Positions 4,635-11,096 of a stretch of 11,096 nt of DNA are shown here, one piece after another. The notes under the pieces are model-generated. The model was not told where the DNA came from. It saw nothing but the letters and a program-made list of their open reading frames with translations, and did not search any database. Origin of the DNA: Kordiimonadaceae bacterium (lineage in GTDB: Bacteria > Pseudomonadota > Alphaproteobacteria > Sphingomonadales > Emcibacteraceae); assembly GCA_018699075.1 (NCBI GenBank), contig JABIPV010000013.1, positions 1 to 11,096 on the forward strand, in the 5' to 3' direction. The translations under genes were made by a program, and so were the position numbers. Positions within the stretch are counted from its first letter, which is position 1, and every line of letters starts with the position of its first letter.

Positions 4635-6746
4635 ATGACAATTAGTTCCATCATCAATAATTCACTTACCGGACTTTATACAAGTCAAGCGGCACTCAAA
4701 ACGATTACCGACAACGTGTCTAACGTAAATACACCGGGTTATGCCCGTAAAGTTGTTCGCCTTAATCCCAAAATTACTGGTTCTGAGGGCGCAGGTGTTG
4801 AAATTTCAAGTATTGAGCGGGTCGTTGATAAGTTTCTGGTTAGGGCCACATACGAAGCACAGGGAGATGCCTCGCGTTATGAACTTGAAAATAGTTTTCA
4901 CTCACGTATTCAAGCCTTGCTTGGTCGTCCGGATGTAAATGGTTCATTAAGCGGTAAGATAAACGACGTCTTTGATTCTATGTCGGAATTAGCGTTAAAT
5001 CCATTATCTACTATTTTAAAAGAATCTACGGTTTCAAGGTTAAATGCATTTGGCGATGAAATTGGAATGTTAGCAGAAAATATTCAGGACTTACGTTTGG
5101 ATGCCAGTACTCAAATTTCTGAAACGGTGACTAAAATAAATAGCCTACTCAAAAGAATTGATTTTCTGAATCCATTGATCGTGAAAGAAACAGTAAGTAC
5201 TGGAAATGCAGGATCTCTTCTTGAGCAACGTTCCCAAGCTTTAAGTGATTTGTCCGAACTTATTGATATTAATATCGTTGATACGGGTAATAACAAGATC
5301 GATATAAGTACAAAATCAGGTGTCAATTTATTGGGTGCTGTAAGACGCGAATTACAATATAATGCACCAGGTATAGTGTCTTCGTCCACTCCTTTTCCGC
5401 CTATAATGATATATAATGTTGACCCTACGACCGGGAATTTATCGACGACGGGCCTCGCCCTTGATGGAAATGTAGACTCTGGTGAATTGTTCGGTCTTAT
5501 GAATATGCGCGACATTGAACTTGTATCTATGTCAGAAGAATTAGGTTCTTTAGCCAGTAGTATGATGAACGAACTAAATAGAGTTCATAATGAAAATACA
5601 GCGGCTCCTGCACCAAATAGTCTCACTGGTACAAATTCCGGAATTCTGGCAACGGATCCCCATCATTTCACTGGGCAAAGTACATTTGCCGTAACAGCAA
5701 GTAATGGAGATTTAGTCAATAGCGTAACGATTGATTTTGGCGTTACCGGGCCGGACTTTTCTGATGTTATTACGGCTGTAAATGCTGGCTTAGGAGGGGA
5801 CGGTACGCTTTCCCTAAATAACGGAGTGCTGTCTTTAACGGCCGCTGTAGGCACTAATGGAGTTTCCATTTCACAAGTGGCAGGTGCCGAGAGTGATCGA
5901 ACCGGTCAAGGTTTTTCACAGTTTTTCGGAATGAATGATCTTATTGATGCGCGCTCCACGGGTAAATATCAAACGGGTATTATTGGAACGGATAATCATG
6001 AATTCGCTGGCGGCACAACCACATTCATAGAAATAAAAGGTGAGGGCGGTATTAGCCTTGCGGGTTATTCTCTCAATATGGTCGCTGGTCAATCTTTCAA
6101 TGATATATTGACAGATTTAAATGCCAGTTCCTTGGCGGCATATACAACATTTTCTATTAACGGCAATGGTGAACTTATAACGACACCAACCGCCGGTAAT
6201 AACTTTGTAAATGTACATGTAAAGTCTGATACGGCTGTTCGCGGTACAACCGGGCAGGCGTTTTCAGAATTTTTTGGTCTTGGAAACAGATATACCATTG
6301 ATGCCGCGTTTGATTTTCAAGTGGTTCAAAGAATTCAAGATGATGTAAATCTTCTTTCTCTTGCCAAATTTGATGATACCGTGGCTATCGGTGCAACTGC
6401 GATCAGTTTTGGCGATCAAAGAGGCGGTATAGCCTTGCAAGAACTCGAAAATTTAAAAGTGAGTATTGATAAAGCAGGTGGCTTGAACGCTTTTAATAGT
6501 ACATTAGGTCAGTACGCCGCGGCGGTACTTGCGGATTTCGGTTTCAGAGCGAAGATCGCTGAAGGGTTTGGGGAAGACAGTAAAACTTTGCTCGGTGAAT
6601 TAAATCAAAGAACAACAAGTATTTCTGGTGTAAATATTGATGAGGAATTGAGCAATATGATTATTTTCCAAAATGCATATAGTTCGTCTGCAAGGATGTT
6701 ATCCGTAGCGCAAGAATTATTCGATGAAATACTAGGTATTGTATAA
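4635..6746 (+). CDS. flgK: Flagellar hook-associated protein 1 (FlgK)
   Basis: 703 residues, somewhat longer than the enterobacterial protein (about 550). The N-terminal heptad region typical of rod/hook/HAP proteins is present (SLTGLYTSQAALKTITDN, then VSNVNTPGYARKVV, residues 10-41). The C-terminus has the matching FlgK tail (SGVNIDEELSNMIIFQNAY, SSARMLSVAQELFDEILGIV). FlgK is secreted by the flagellar export apparatus and forms the first junction layer on the hook, under FlgL and the filament; it needs no cleavable signal. The centre (about residues 344-551) holds two copies of a module ending TGQxFSxFFG, explaining the extra length. GGAGAG at 4622-4627, seven bases before ATG 4635, fixes the start over a TTG at 4620. 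flgL follows after 23 bp. Expression is probably from the sigma-54 promoter at 4384. Confidence 0.96.
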   Translation: MTISSIINNSLTGLYTSQAALKTITDNVSNVNTPGYARKVVRLNPKITGSEGAGVEISSIERVVDKFLVRATYEAQGDASRYELENSFHSRIQALLGRPDVNGSLSGKINDVFDSMSELALNPLSTILKESTVSRLNAFGDEIGMLAENIQDLRLDASTQISETVTKINSLLKRIDFLNPLIVKETVSTGNAGSLLEQRSQALSDLSELIDINIVDTGNNKIDISTKSGVNLLGAVRRELQYNAPGIVSSSTPFPPIMIYNVDPTTGNLSTTGLALDGNVDSGELFGLMNMRDIELVSMSEELGSLASSMMNELNRVHNENTAAPAPNSLTGTNSGILATDPHHFTGQSTFAVTASNGDLVNSVTIDFGVTGPDFSDVITAVNAGLGGDGTLSLNNGVLSLTAAVGTNGVSISQVAGAESDRTGQGFSQFFGMNDLIDARSTGKYQTGIIGTDNHEFAGGTTTFIEIKGEGGISLAGYSLNMVAGQSFNDILTDLNASSLAAYTTFSINGNGELITTPTAGNNFVNVHVKSDTAVRGTTGQAFSEFFGLGNRYTIDAAFDFQVVQRIQDDVNLLSLAKFDDTVAIGATAISFGDQRGGIALQELENLKVSIDKAGGLNAFNSTLGQYAAAVLADFGFRAKIAEGFGEDSKTLLGELNQRTTSISGVNIDEELSNMIIFQNAYSSSARMLSVAQELFDEILGIV
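5664..6287 (+). repeat. Duplicated module inside FlgK
   Basis: Copy A is about residues 344-435 (HHFTGQSTFAV ... RTGQGFSQFFGMND). Copy B is about 455-551 (HEFAGGTTTFIEI ... GTTGQAFSEFFGLGN). Both start with a H-x-F-x-G strand, continue with a beta-rich stretch containing DFSDVITAVNA or SFNDILTDLNA and a 'NG.L' turn, and end TGQ-x-FS-x-FFG. The DNA is well diverged, so the duplication is old. It probably makes the outward-facing domain of the junction protein. Confidence 0.7.
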
Positions 6747-6769
6747 ATAAATAACAACAGGATTGAACG

Positions 6770-7687
6770 ATGACACGTGTATCAAGTTATGGCCAACAGC
6801 AAGTAATGCTCAACAGTTTGCTTACTAATCAATCAAATTTATTTGAAGATCAGAAGCAGGTCGCCTCTGGTAAAGTCCATGATACTTATAAGGACTTTAC
6901 GGGTGAGGTAAGTACTTTACTCGGCTCAAAAAATATTTTAAATCGAACGGTTAGCTATATTGGTGCGGCAACACATGTGAAACGTAATCTTGATGTTAAT
7001 GATTTGCAATTGACCAATCTTATTGGAAAAGCAGAAGATATTCGTCATGCAGTTCTAGAAACCATCGCTCAAGATAAGACATTTGTATTAATGGATACGG
7101 TTGAGGAAGCGTTTAGTTCAATGATAGCGTCATTAAATACAGACATTGGCGGTGTACATATATTCAGCGGTGGACGTACAGATGTTAAACCAATAGTTGG
7201 TAATAATTTAAGCGATTTGGTCGCGGCAGCATCAGCGTCGGATATGTTCCAAAATGATCAACGAAAAGCTGTGGCAAAAATAGGTCAGAATACTAATCTG
7301 GAATATAGTTTACTCGCCGATGGCGTTGCAGGAAATATTTTTGCAGCGATTAAGAATATCGGCGACTTTGATAGCGGTACACCTATCCTGGGCGACATTA
7401 CACCGGCACAGCTGGCATTTCTTGAAAGTCAATTGGTTGTACTTGATAGTGCAATTGAAGATTTAAGGATTGTTAATTCCGAAAATGGAATGAGATATGG
7501 TCGGGCTGATGATCTTCTAACGGAACATGAAGACCGTGAGACATTTATGCTTAATTTTATTTCAGATATTGAAGATGTGAATATGGCTGAAGCGATCACC
7601 CGTGTAAATAATGACCAGATCGCATTGGATGTATCTTATAAATTGACGGGTGAACTTTCACGGATGTCATTACTTAATTTTATTTAA
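6770..7687 (+). CDS. flgL: Flagellar hook-associated protein 3 (FlgL)
   Basis: 305 residues, typical for FlgL. The N-terminal flagellin-like helix (MTRVSSYGQQQVMLNSLL, then QSNLFEDQKQVASGKV) and the C-terminal helix (DIEDVNMAEAITRVNNDQIALDVSYKLTGELSRMSLLNFI) are both conserved. The middle contains the FlgL-type IFSGGRTDVKPI (about 141-152). With FlgK it forms the hook-filament junction; FlgL contacts the first flagellin subunits. AGGA at 6759-6762, seven bases upstream of ATG 6770, supports the start. It sits 23 bp after flgK and probably shares its transcript. No clear terminator follows, and mnmA begins 42 bp on, so read-through into mnmA is possible. Confidence 0.95.
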   Translation: MTRVSSYGQQQVMLNSLLTNQSNLFEDQKQVASGKVHDTYKDFTGEVSTLLGSKNILNRTVSYIGAATHVKRNLDVNDLQLTNLIGKAEDIRHAVLETIAQDKTFVLMDTVEEAFSSMIASLNTDIGGVHIFSGGRTDVKPIVGNNLSDLVAAASASDMFQNDQRKAVAKIGQNTNLEYSLLADGVAGNIFAAIKNIGDFDSGTPILGDITPAQLAFLESQLVVLDSAIEDLRIVNSENGMRYGRADDLLTEHEDRETFMLNFISDIEDVNMAEAITRVNNDQIALDVSYKLTGELSRMSLLNFI

Positions 7688-7729
7688 TTTAATCCTTAAT
7701 CACTTGATGTTTCCGTAAAAGAGTATTAT

Positions 7730-8881
7730 TTGACGGACATGAGCAATGATCAAACACAAATAGAGCTTAATAGCTTAGGCCTCGCCAAAAGCCCCGCTGA
7801 TACGCGCGTCGTTGTCGCCATGTCAGGCGGTGTTGATAGTTCTGTGGTTGCGGCACTGCTTAAGGACCAAGGTTATGATGTCGTTGGAATTACGTTGCAG
7901 CTTTATGATCATGGGATAGCTGTACAGAAAAAAGGTGCGTGCTGTGCAGGACAAGATATTCATGATGCCAGACGGGTCTCTGAAGCCATTGGCATTCCCC
8001 ATTACGTTCTGGATTATGAAAGCCGTTTTAAAGATAGCGTAATGGAAGATTTCGCCGACAGTTATATTCGCGGCGAAACGCCGATCCCCTGCGTGCGCTG
8101 TAACCAAGAAGTGAAATTTAAAGATTTGCTGATCACTGCAAAAGATTTAAACGCAGATTTGATGGCAACAGGACATTATGTACAACGTTCTGCTGATGCA
8201 GAAATGTTGAAGGCTGTGGATGAAAGCAAAGACCAAAGTTACTTTCTATTTGCTACTGATCAGGAACAGCTTGATTTTTTACGCTTTCCTTTGGGCGGTA
8301 TGGTCAAAGACGATGTGCGAATGCTCGCCGAAAAATATGGATTAAGCGTCGCTGATAAACCGGATAGTCAGGATATTTGTTTTGTGCCTACGGGCGGTTA
8401 TGCAGATGTGATTGAGCGTTTGCGGCCGGGTGCTGGGGAACCGGGTGATATTGTTGATATGGATGGAAACATTTTGGGTCAACATAAAGGAATTATATAT
8501 TACACTATCGGCCAGCGTCGCGGTATCGGCATCGGAGGAGGCGATCCTCTATATGTAATAAAACTTGTTCCTGATGCTAAACAAATCGTTGTTGGACCTA
8601 AAGCAGCTTTGGAAATATCAAAAGTTCATATTAAAGAACTCAATTGGTTAGGCGAAGAAGGCATATCTAATGAAGGTGAAAAAATTCAAGTAAAAGTACG
8701 TTCAACAAGTAGTGCAACAGGCGCAACATTGTTCGGCGGGGAAGATAAGAATACAGCCTACTTTATTTTGGATAACCCTGAATATGGAGTAGCGGCAGGG
8801 CAGGCAGCAGTATTTTATGACGCTGAACGTTTGCTCGGCGGTGGGTGGATCACTAAGGCAATATCATCATTTGATGCATAA
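7730..8881 (+). CDS. mnmA: tRNA-specific 2-thiouridylase MnmA
   Basis: 383 residues. MnmA installs the 2-thio group on U34 of tRNA-Lys, -Glu and -Gln using ATP and sulfur relayed from a cysteine desulfurase. The PP-loop SGGVDSS (32-38) binds ATP. PCVRCNQEVKF (120-130) holds the nucleophilic Cys124, and DSQDICFVP (212-220) holds the persulfide Cys217, matching the two catalytic cysteines of the E. coli enzyme. GHYVQR (148-153) and KDQSYFLF (167-174) line the tRNA/ATP site, YTIGQRRGIGIGG (258-270) marks the central domain, and the C-terminal beta-barrel is complete. The start is uncertain: AGAG at 7720-7723 suits TTG 7730 (6 nt), whereas ATG 7739 would be 15 nt away; the core is unaffected. It follows flgL by 42 bp and precedes a tRNA gene. 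Intact. Confidence 0.95.
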   Translation: MTDMSNDQTQIELNSLGLAKSPADTRVVVAMSGGVDSSVVAALLKDQGYDVVGITLQLYDHGIAVQKKGACCAGQDIHDARRVSEAIGIPHYVLDYESRFKDSVMEDFADSYIRGETPIPCVRCNQEVKFKDLLITAKDLNADLMATGHYVQRSADAEMLKAVDESKDQSYFLFATDQEQLDFLRFPLGGMVKDDVRMLAEKYGLSVADKPDSQDICFVPTGGYADVIERLRPGAGEPGDIVDMDGNILGQHKGIIYYTIGQRRGIGIGGGDPLYVIKLVPDAKQIVVGPKAALEISKVHIKELNWLGEEGISNEGEKIQVKVRSTSSATGATLFGGEDKNTAYFILDNPEYGVAAGQAAVFYDAERLLGGGWITKAISSFDA

Positions 8882-8943
8882 AATAACGTTCAAGTTTATT
8901 TATCTATTTACAGTCAAATGACAATTCTCTATAAGATGCGCAA

Positions 8944-8976
8944 ATCGGCACTTTTCAAGAGTCGATTTTATATTTT
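8944..8976 (+). terminator. Weak hairpin plus T-rich tail after mnmA
   Basis: ATCG (8944-8947) pairs with CGAT (8963-8966), and ACTTT with AAGAGT-type bases inside, leaving a two-base bulge. The tail is T-rich (8966-8976). It could end mnmA transcription, but the stem is imperfect and it lies only a few bases before the tRNA, where TATATT (8970-8975) may instead be a -10 box. Confidence 0.25.
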
Positions 8977-8981
8977 GGAGC

Positions 8982-9058
8982 GGCGGGGTAGCTCAGCTGG
9001 TTAGAGCAGCGGAATCATAATCCGCGTGTCGGGGGTTCAAGTCCCTCTCCCGCTACCA
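8982..9058 (+). tRNA. tRNA-Met(CAT), elongator type
   Basis: A full cloverleaf of 77 nt with encoded CCA. Acceptor GGCGGGG pairs TCCCGCT with terminal G-U pairs at each end. The D arm is GCTC/GAGC. The anticodon stem GCGGA/TCCGC encloses ATCATAA with anticodon CAT. The variable region is GTGTC. The T arm is GGGGG-TTCAAGT-CCCTC. The initiator hallmarks (1-72 mismatch, three G-C pairs at the anticodon stem base) are absent, so it is an elongator Met tRNA. The isoleucine tRNA with lysidine-modified CAT is the alternative, but this anticodon arm recalls alphaproteobacterial elongator Met genes. Confidence 0.93.
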
Positions 9059-9343
9059 AAATACATTGATATTAAAGGGTCTTTCGACTTTGATACCACT
9101 ATATTCACAGTTAAATATGATGCGCAGGACAACATTGTCAACCAGGGCGCTTTCGCCGCAATGAACTCTGGTCTTGAGTTTATTTGCGCTGGCGATGTGG
9201 TCAATCTGGTTGGTGTAGAATGGGGAGATCTCGTCTTCTCTAATAATTGCACCCATAATAAATACCAGTCCACTATAGTCGATCTTAGAATTGATGATAG
9301 CCTCACCATTTTAAAGTCAGACATAATATCGCAACGAGGATAA
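9059..9343. other. Unrecognised block open in three frames after the tRNA
   Basis: About 285 bp directly after the tRNA, more G+C-rich than the spacer after it. The plus strand is open from inside the tRNA (9026) to a stop at 9341-9343. On the minus strand a 95-residue frame (9324-9037) and a 67-residue frame (9256-9053) are also open. I recognise none of the products, none has a convincing ribosome site, and the plus frame would have to begin within the tRNA or at internal ATG 9161. It may be a decayed gene fragment, a short antisense gene or non-coding DNA; strand is undecided. Confidence 0.3.
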
Positions 9344-9643
9344 TAGCAAGTTTTATGAGATTATTGACCCACATATTCAACTATTGTAAGTTCATGATTA
9401 CTCAGAAAGAACGTTAAGGGGTGAATAACATTGACAATACCATGTCTTTTTGAGTGTTGTATAAAGGTATTTATAAGAACTGAAAATTGGAGAGCATGTA
9501 TATTTAATTGATTAAACTAGCCAACATTATTATAGGTGAACACTTATTCAATTAATGTTATTCTTAAAAAAGTAAATTTTTAGAAAAATTAATTTATGTA
9601 TATCTATATATATCTAGCCTGTTATAGAATACAAAAACTAAGC
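9344..9643. other. AT-rich spacer upstream of the type I secretion genes
   Basis: Very AT-rich, without a supported gene. A perfect TTGACA at 9431-9436 has no -10 box at normal distance (TATAAA at 9460 is 23 bp away). AATACC (9436-9441) and GGTATT (9466-9471) form an inverted pair with a 24-base gap. TATAGAAT at 9623-9630 could be a -10 for the downstream gene but lacks a -35. Short TA runs lie at 9598-9614. Confidence 0.4.
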
Positions 9644-9657
9644 AGGGGTGAGTTATA
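9644..9657 (+). promoter_or_regulatory. Strong Shine-Dalgarno facing an ATA codon
   Basis: AGGGGTGA (9644-9651) is the best ribosome site near the TolC-like gene. The in-frame codon at the right distance (9655-9657) is ATA, not ATG. Starting there would add IKKLAKFRIN before the annotated start, a good positively charged signal-peptide head. Either the annotated start is reached differently, or the true start was ATG and was changed, or ATA is used. Confidence 0.35.
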
Positions 9658-9684
9658 AAAAAGTTAGCAAAATTTAGAATTAAT

Positions 9685-11034
9685 TTGTGTGTGAGCAGAT
9701 ACCTTACGGTTATGGTTATGAATTTAGCATTCACAATATCTCTTGTACTTGGAGCATCTGCACAAGATAATATAAACACACAACCTTCCTATACGGTAAT
9801 ATTTAAAGAAAAAGTGGCACAAGCTGTTCAAAACCACCCTCAAGCGTCGGCAGCAATTGCTGCACGTGATAGTGAAAAGTTTCGCCAACGTGAAGCAAGA
9901 GCGGGTCTTTATCCTACGCTTGATATGGATTTTTCAGGCAGGTACCGTATGTCTGAAAGCTTTGAAGATCGTTTCGATAATATTGTCGAACGCAGTAGAC
10001 GTAAATCGTCCGCTTATGCGTCGCTTATTGGTCGCCAACTTCTTTATGATAGTGGTCAAACATCAAGCCGGATTGATAGTGCGAAACATGCATTTTCGGC
10101 TGCCCACGGTGAATATTCATTGACCGCATCGGCGATTGCATTATTAGCGGTAGAAGTTCATTTCGACGTTCTCTTTCAAACTGAGCGCAATCAACTTCAC
10201 GATCGTATAATCTCCGATCACAATGAAATGCTTGAAAAGGTAAAGCTACGTTTTGAAAGTGGACGTGGCTTAAGCCGTGATGTCGCTCTTTTAGAAGCGC
10301 GTGTAGCCCTTGCTGAAGCGGATCGTTCTTATGCGAAGAAAGATTATTTTACCATGATCAGCGAATATGAAAAAGTTTATGGTTTTAAAGCTGAAAACTT
10401 GCAAATCCCAATGCTAAGCCATGTTTTGCCAAAATCAATGAACGAAGCTTTGGAAATAGGATTTGTGAATAGCCAATCTATTTCCGTAGCGTCCGCGCAA
10501 TCGCTTTCGGCGAAAAGCAGTGTAAATGCTGAAAAAGCGGACCTATTACCGCATCTTTCCGTGGAACTTGCAGCGACAAAATATGATGTAGATCGGTTTA
10601 ATCCTGATTATGATGTCACAGGTCGTTTGGTTTTAAATTATAACCTTTATAGCGGAGGTGCCACCACAGCACGCATTTCACGTTCCATGCGTGATTATGA
10701 TAGGGCCCGTCATCAAGAAGACGAGGCCCGCCGTCAATTGGACCGAGATATTAAAGTAGCCTTTCAAGACATGAATTTGCAACAAGAACGCGTTGATGCC
10801 TTGGAAAAAGCGACAAGTGCTAGCAAAAGAAATAGTGACCAGCTCTTAGTGCAATTTGAAGCCACAGGGGGAAGTTTACTTTCATTACTTGAGGCCAAAA
10901 AAGATTATTACTCAGCATTAGAACAACATCTATCAGCGGTGTCAGAGCAGAATATATTAAGTTATAGACTACTTGACGTAATGGGCACATTATTGCAAAC
11001 GCTTAACGTGCGTTTAGATACGGATTTAAGATGA
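9685..11034 (+). CDS. TolC-family outer-membrane efflux protein (type I secretion)
   Basis: 449 residues from TTG 9685, normal for TolC/OEP proteins. A signal peptide is evident: hydrophobic LTVMVMNLAFTISLVLG ending ASA-QD, with cleavage after about residue 26. The mature protein shows the two internally homologous halves of the trimeric beta-barrel/helical tunnel. Each half has long alpha-helical coils and a strand-turn motif: LLYDSGQTSSRI (119-130) in the first and LNYNLYSGGATTARI (317-331) in the second. The N-terminal HPQ-A (51-54), LYPTLD (75-80) and LLPHLSVE (287-294) are further family marks. The gene overlaps the next ORF by ATGA (11031-11034), and that ORF starts like a type I secretion ABC component. 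This is therefore probably the outer-membrane channel of a dedicated exporter (LapE-like), carrying an RTX-type substrate by inference. The start is uncertain: candidates are ATA 9655, TTG 9685, GTG 9691, ATG 9712 and ATG 9718. Confidence 0.88.
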   Translation: MCVSRYLTVMVMNLAFTISLVLGASAQDNINTQPSYTVIFKEKVAQAVQNHPQASAAIAARDSEKFRQREARAGLYPTLDMDFSGRYRMSESFEDRFDNIVERSRRKSSAYASLIGRQLLYDSGQTSSRIDSAKHAFSAAHGEYSLTASAIALLAVEVHFDVLFQTERNQLHDRIISDHNEMLEKVKLRFESGRGLSRDVALLEARVALAEADRSYAKKDYFTMISEYEKVYGFKAENLQIPMLSHVLPKSMNEALEIGFVNSQSISVASAQSLSAKSSVNAEKADLLPHLSVELAATKYDVDRFNPDYDVTGRLVLNYNLYSGGATTARISRSMRDYDRARHQEDEARRQLDRDIKVAFQDMNLQQERVDALEKATSASKRNSDQLLVQFEATGGSLLSLLEAKKDYYSALEQHLSAVSEQNILSYRLLDVMGTLLQTLNVRLDTDLR

Positions 11035-11096
11035 TATCTGAACAAAAAGGTGACTTAACCTCAATATTTCAAAAGCACTGGTTTTGGAGTGCTTTC
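11031..11096 (+). CDS. N-terminus of probable type I secretion ABC permease/ATPase, cut by window edge
   Basis: ATG 11031 overlaps the TolC-family stop as ATGA, the classic translational-coupling arrangement; 22 codons are visible. The end of the fragment, KHWFWSAF, recalls the 'HWFW' segment just before the first membrane helix in LapB-type exporters. The family assignment rests on this short motif plus the neighbour. The short N-terminus suggests no full C39 peptidase domain, but HlyD-type or other partners remain possible. Confidence 0.5.
   Translation, partial: MISEQKGDLTSIFQKHWFWSAF

Noticed and set aside
5111..6298. Several minus-strand frames inside flgK
   Set aside because: They are antisense to a well-conserved FlgK protein, lack ribosome sites, and show no family features.
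9026..9058. Start codon of a plus-strand ORF inside the tRNA gene
   Set aside because: The first 11 codons are the T arm and acceptor of the tRNA; a protein start there is not credible.
9431..9465. TTGACA with TATAAA as a promoter
   Set aside because: The 23 bp spacer is far outside the usable range for a sigma-70 promoter.
1..11096. CRISPR array, insertion sequence, prophage or defence island
   Set aside because: No regularly spaced repeats, transposase, integrase, terminal inverted repeats or known defence domains were found on reading both strands.

Overview
The window looks like a piece of an AT-rich alphaproteobacterial chromosome (roughly 40% G+C by eye). The evidence is family content: a ChpT-type histidine phosphotransferase, flagellar genes behind sigma-54 promoters, an alphaproteobacterial-style MnmA, DUF3253 and DUF6476-like small proteins, and a CysQ/LysE pair. 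The order within the class cannot be named safely. No CRISPR array, insertion sequence, integrase or recognisable defence system is visible. Most of the window is housekeeping; the interesting parts are regulatory and structural.

Left part (1-2738). The 5' part of an RluD-type pseudouridine synthase runs leftwards off the window. It is divergent from, and shares a CATG with, a small one-TM protein (DUF6476-like). That gene in turn overlaps tail to tail with a DUF3253 protein on the minus strand. A LysE-family exporter (+) and CysQ phosphatase (-) then converge, with both stop codons inside a terminator-like hairpin.

Centre (2739-7687). A ChpT gene keeps its phospho-accepting half but loses its C-terminal half. 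It does so exactly where it runs head-on into a 380-residue Q/N/S/T/P-rich minus-strand ORF. That ORF resembles the disordered N-terminal region of a flagellar hook-length protein (FliK type) and lacks a FliK C-terminal domain. This looks like the scar of a deletion, or a join, that removed both 3' ends. The FliK-like ORF and flgK diverge from an intergenic region of about 475 bp with two good, oppositely oriented sigma-54 promoters (TGGC-N7-TTGCA). The flgK transcript would have a leader of about 225 nt. The leader holds a small reading frame interrupted by one amber codon, ending one base before flgK, plus a set of mutually exclusive inverted repeats. flgK (with a duplicated central module) and flgL form an operon for the two hook-filament junction proteins.

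Right part (7730-11096). mnmA (tRNA 2-thiouridylase) is followed by an elongator-type tRNA-Met(CAT) gene. Next comes a block of about 285 bp open in three frames with no recognised product, then an AT-rich spacer of about 300 bp. Last is a TolC-family outer-membrane protein coupled by an ATGA overlap to the first 22 codons of what is probably the inner-membrane ABC component of a type I secretion system.
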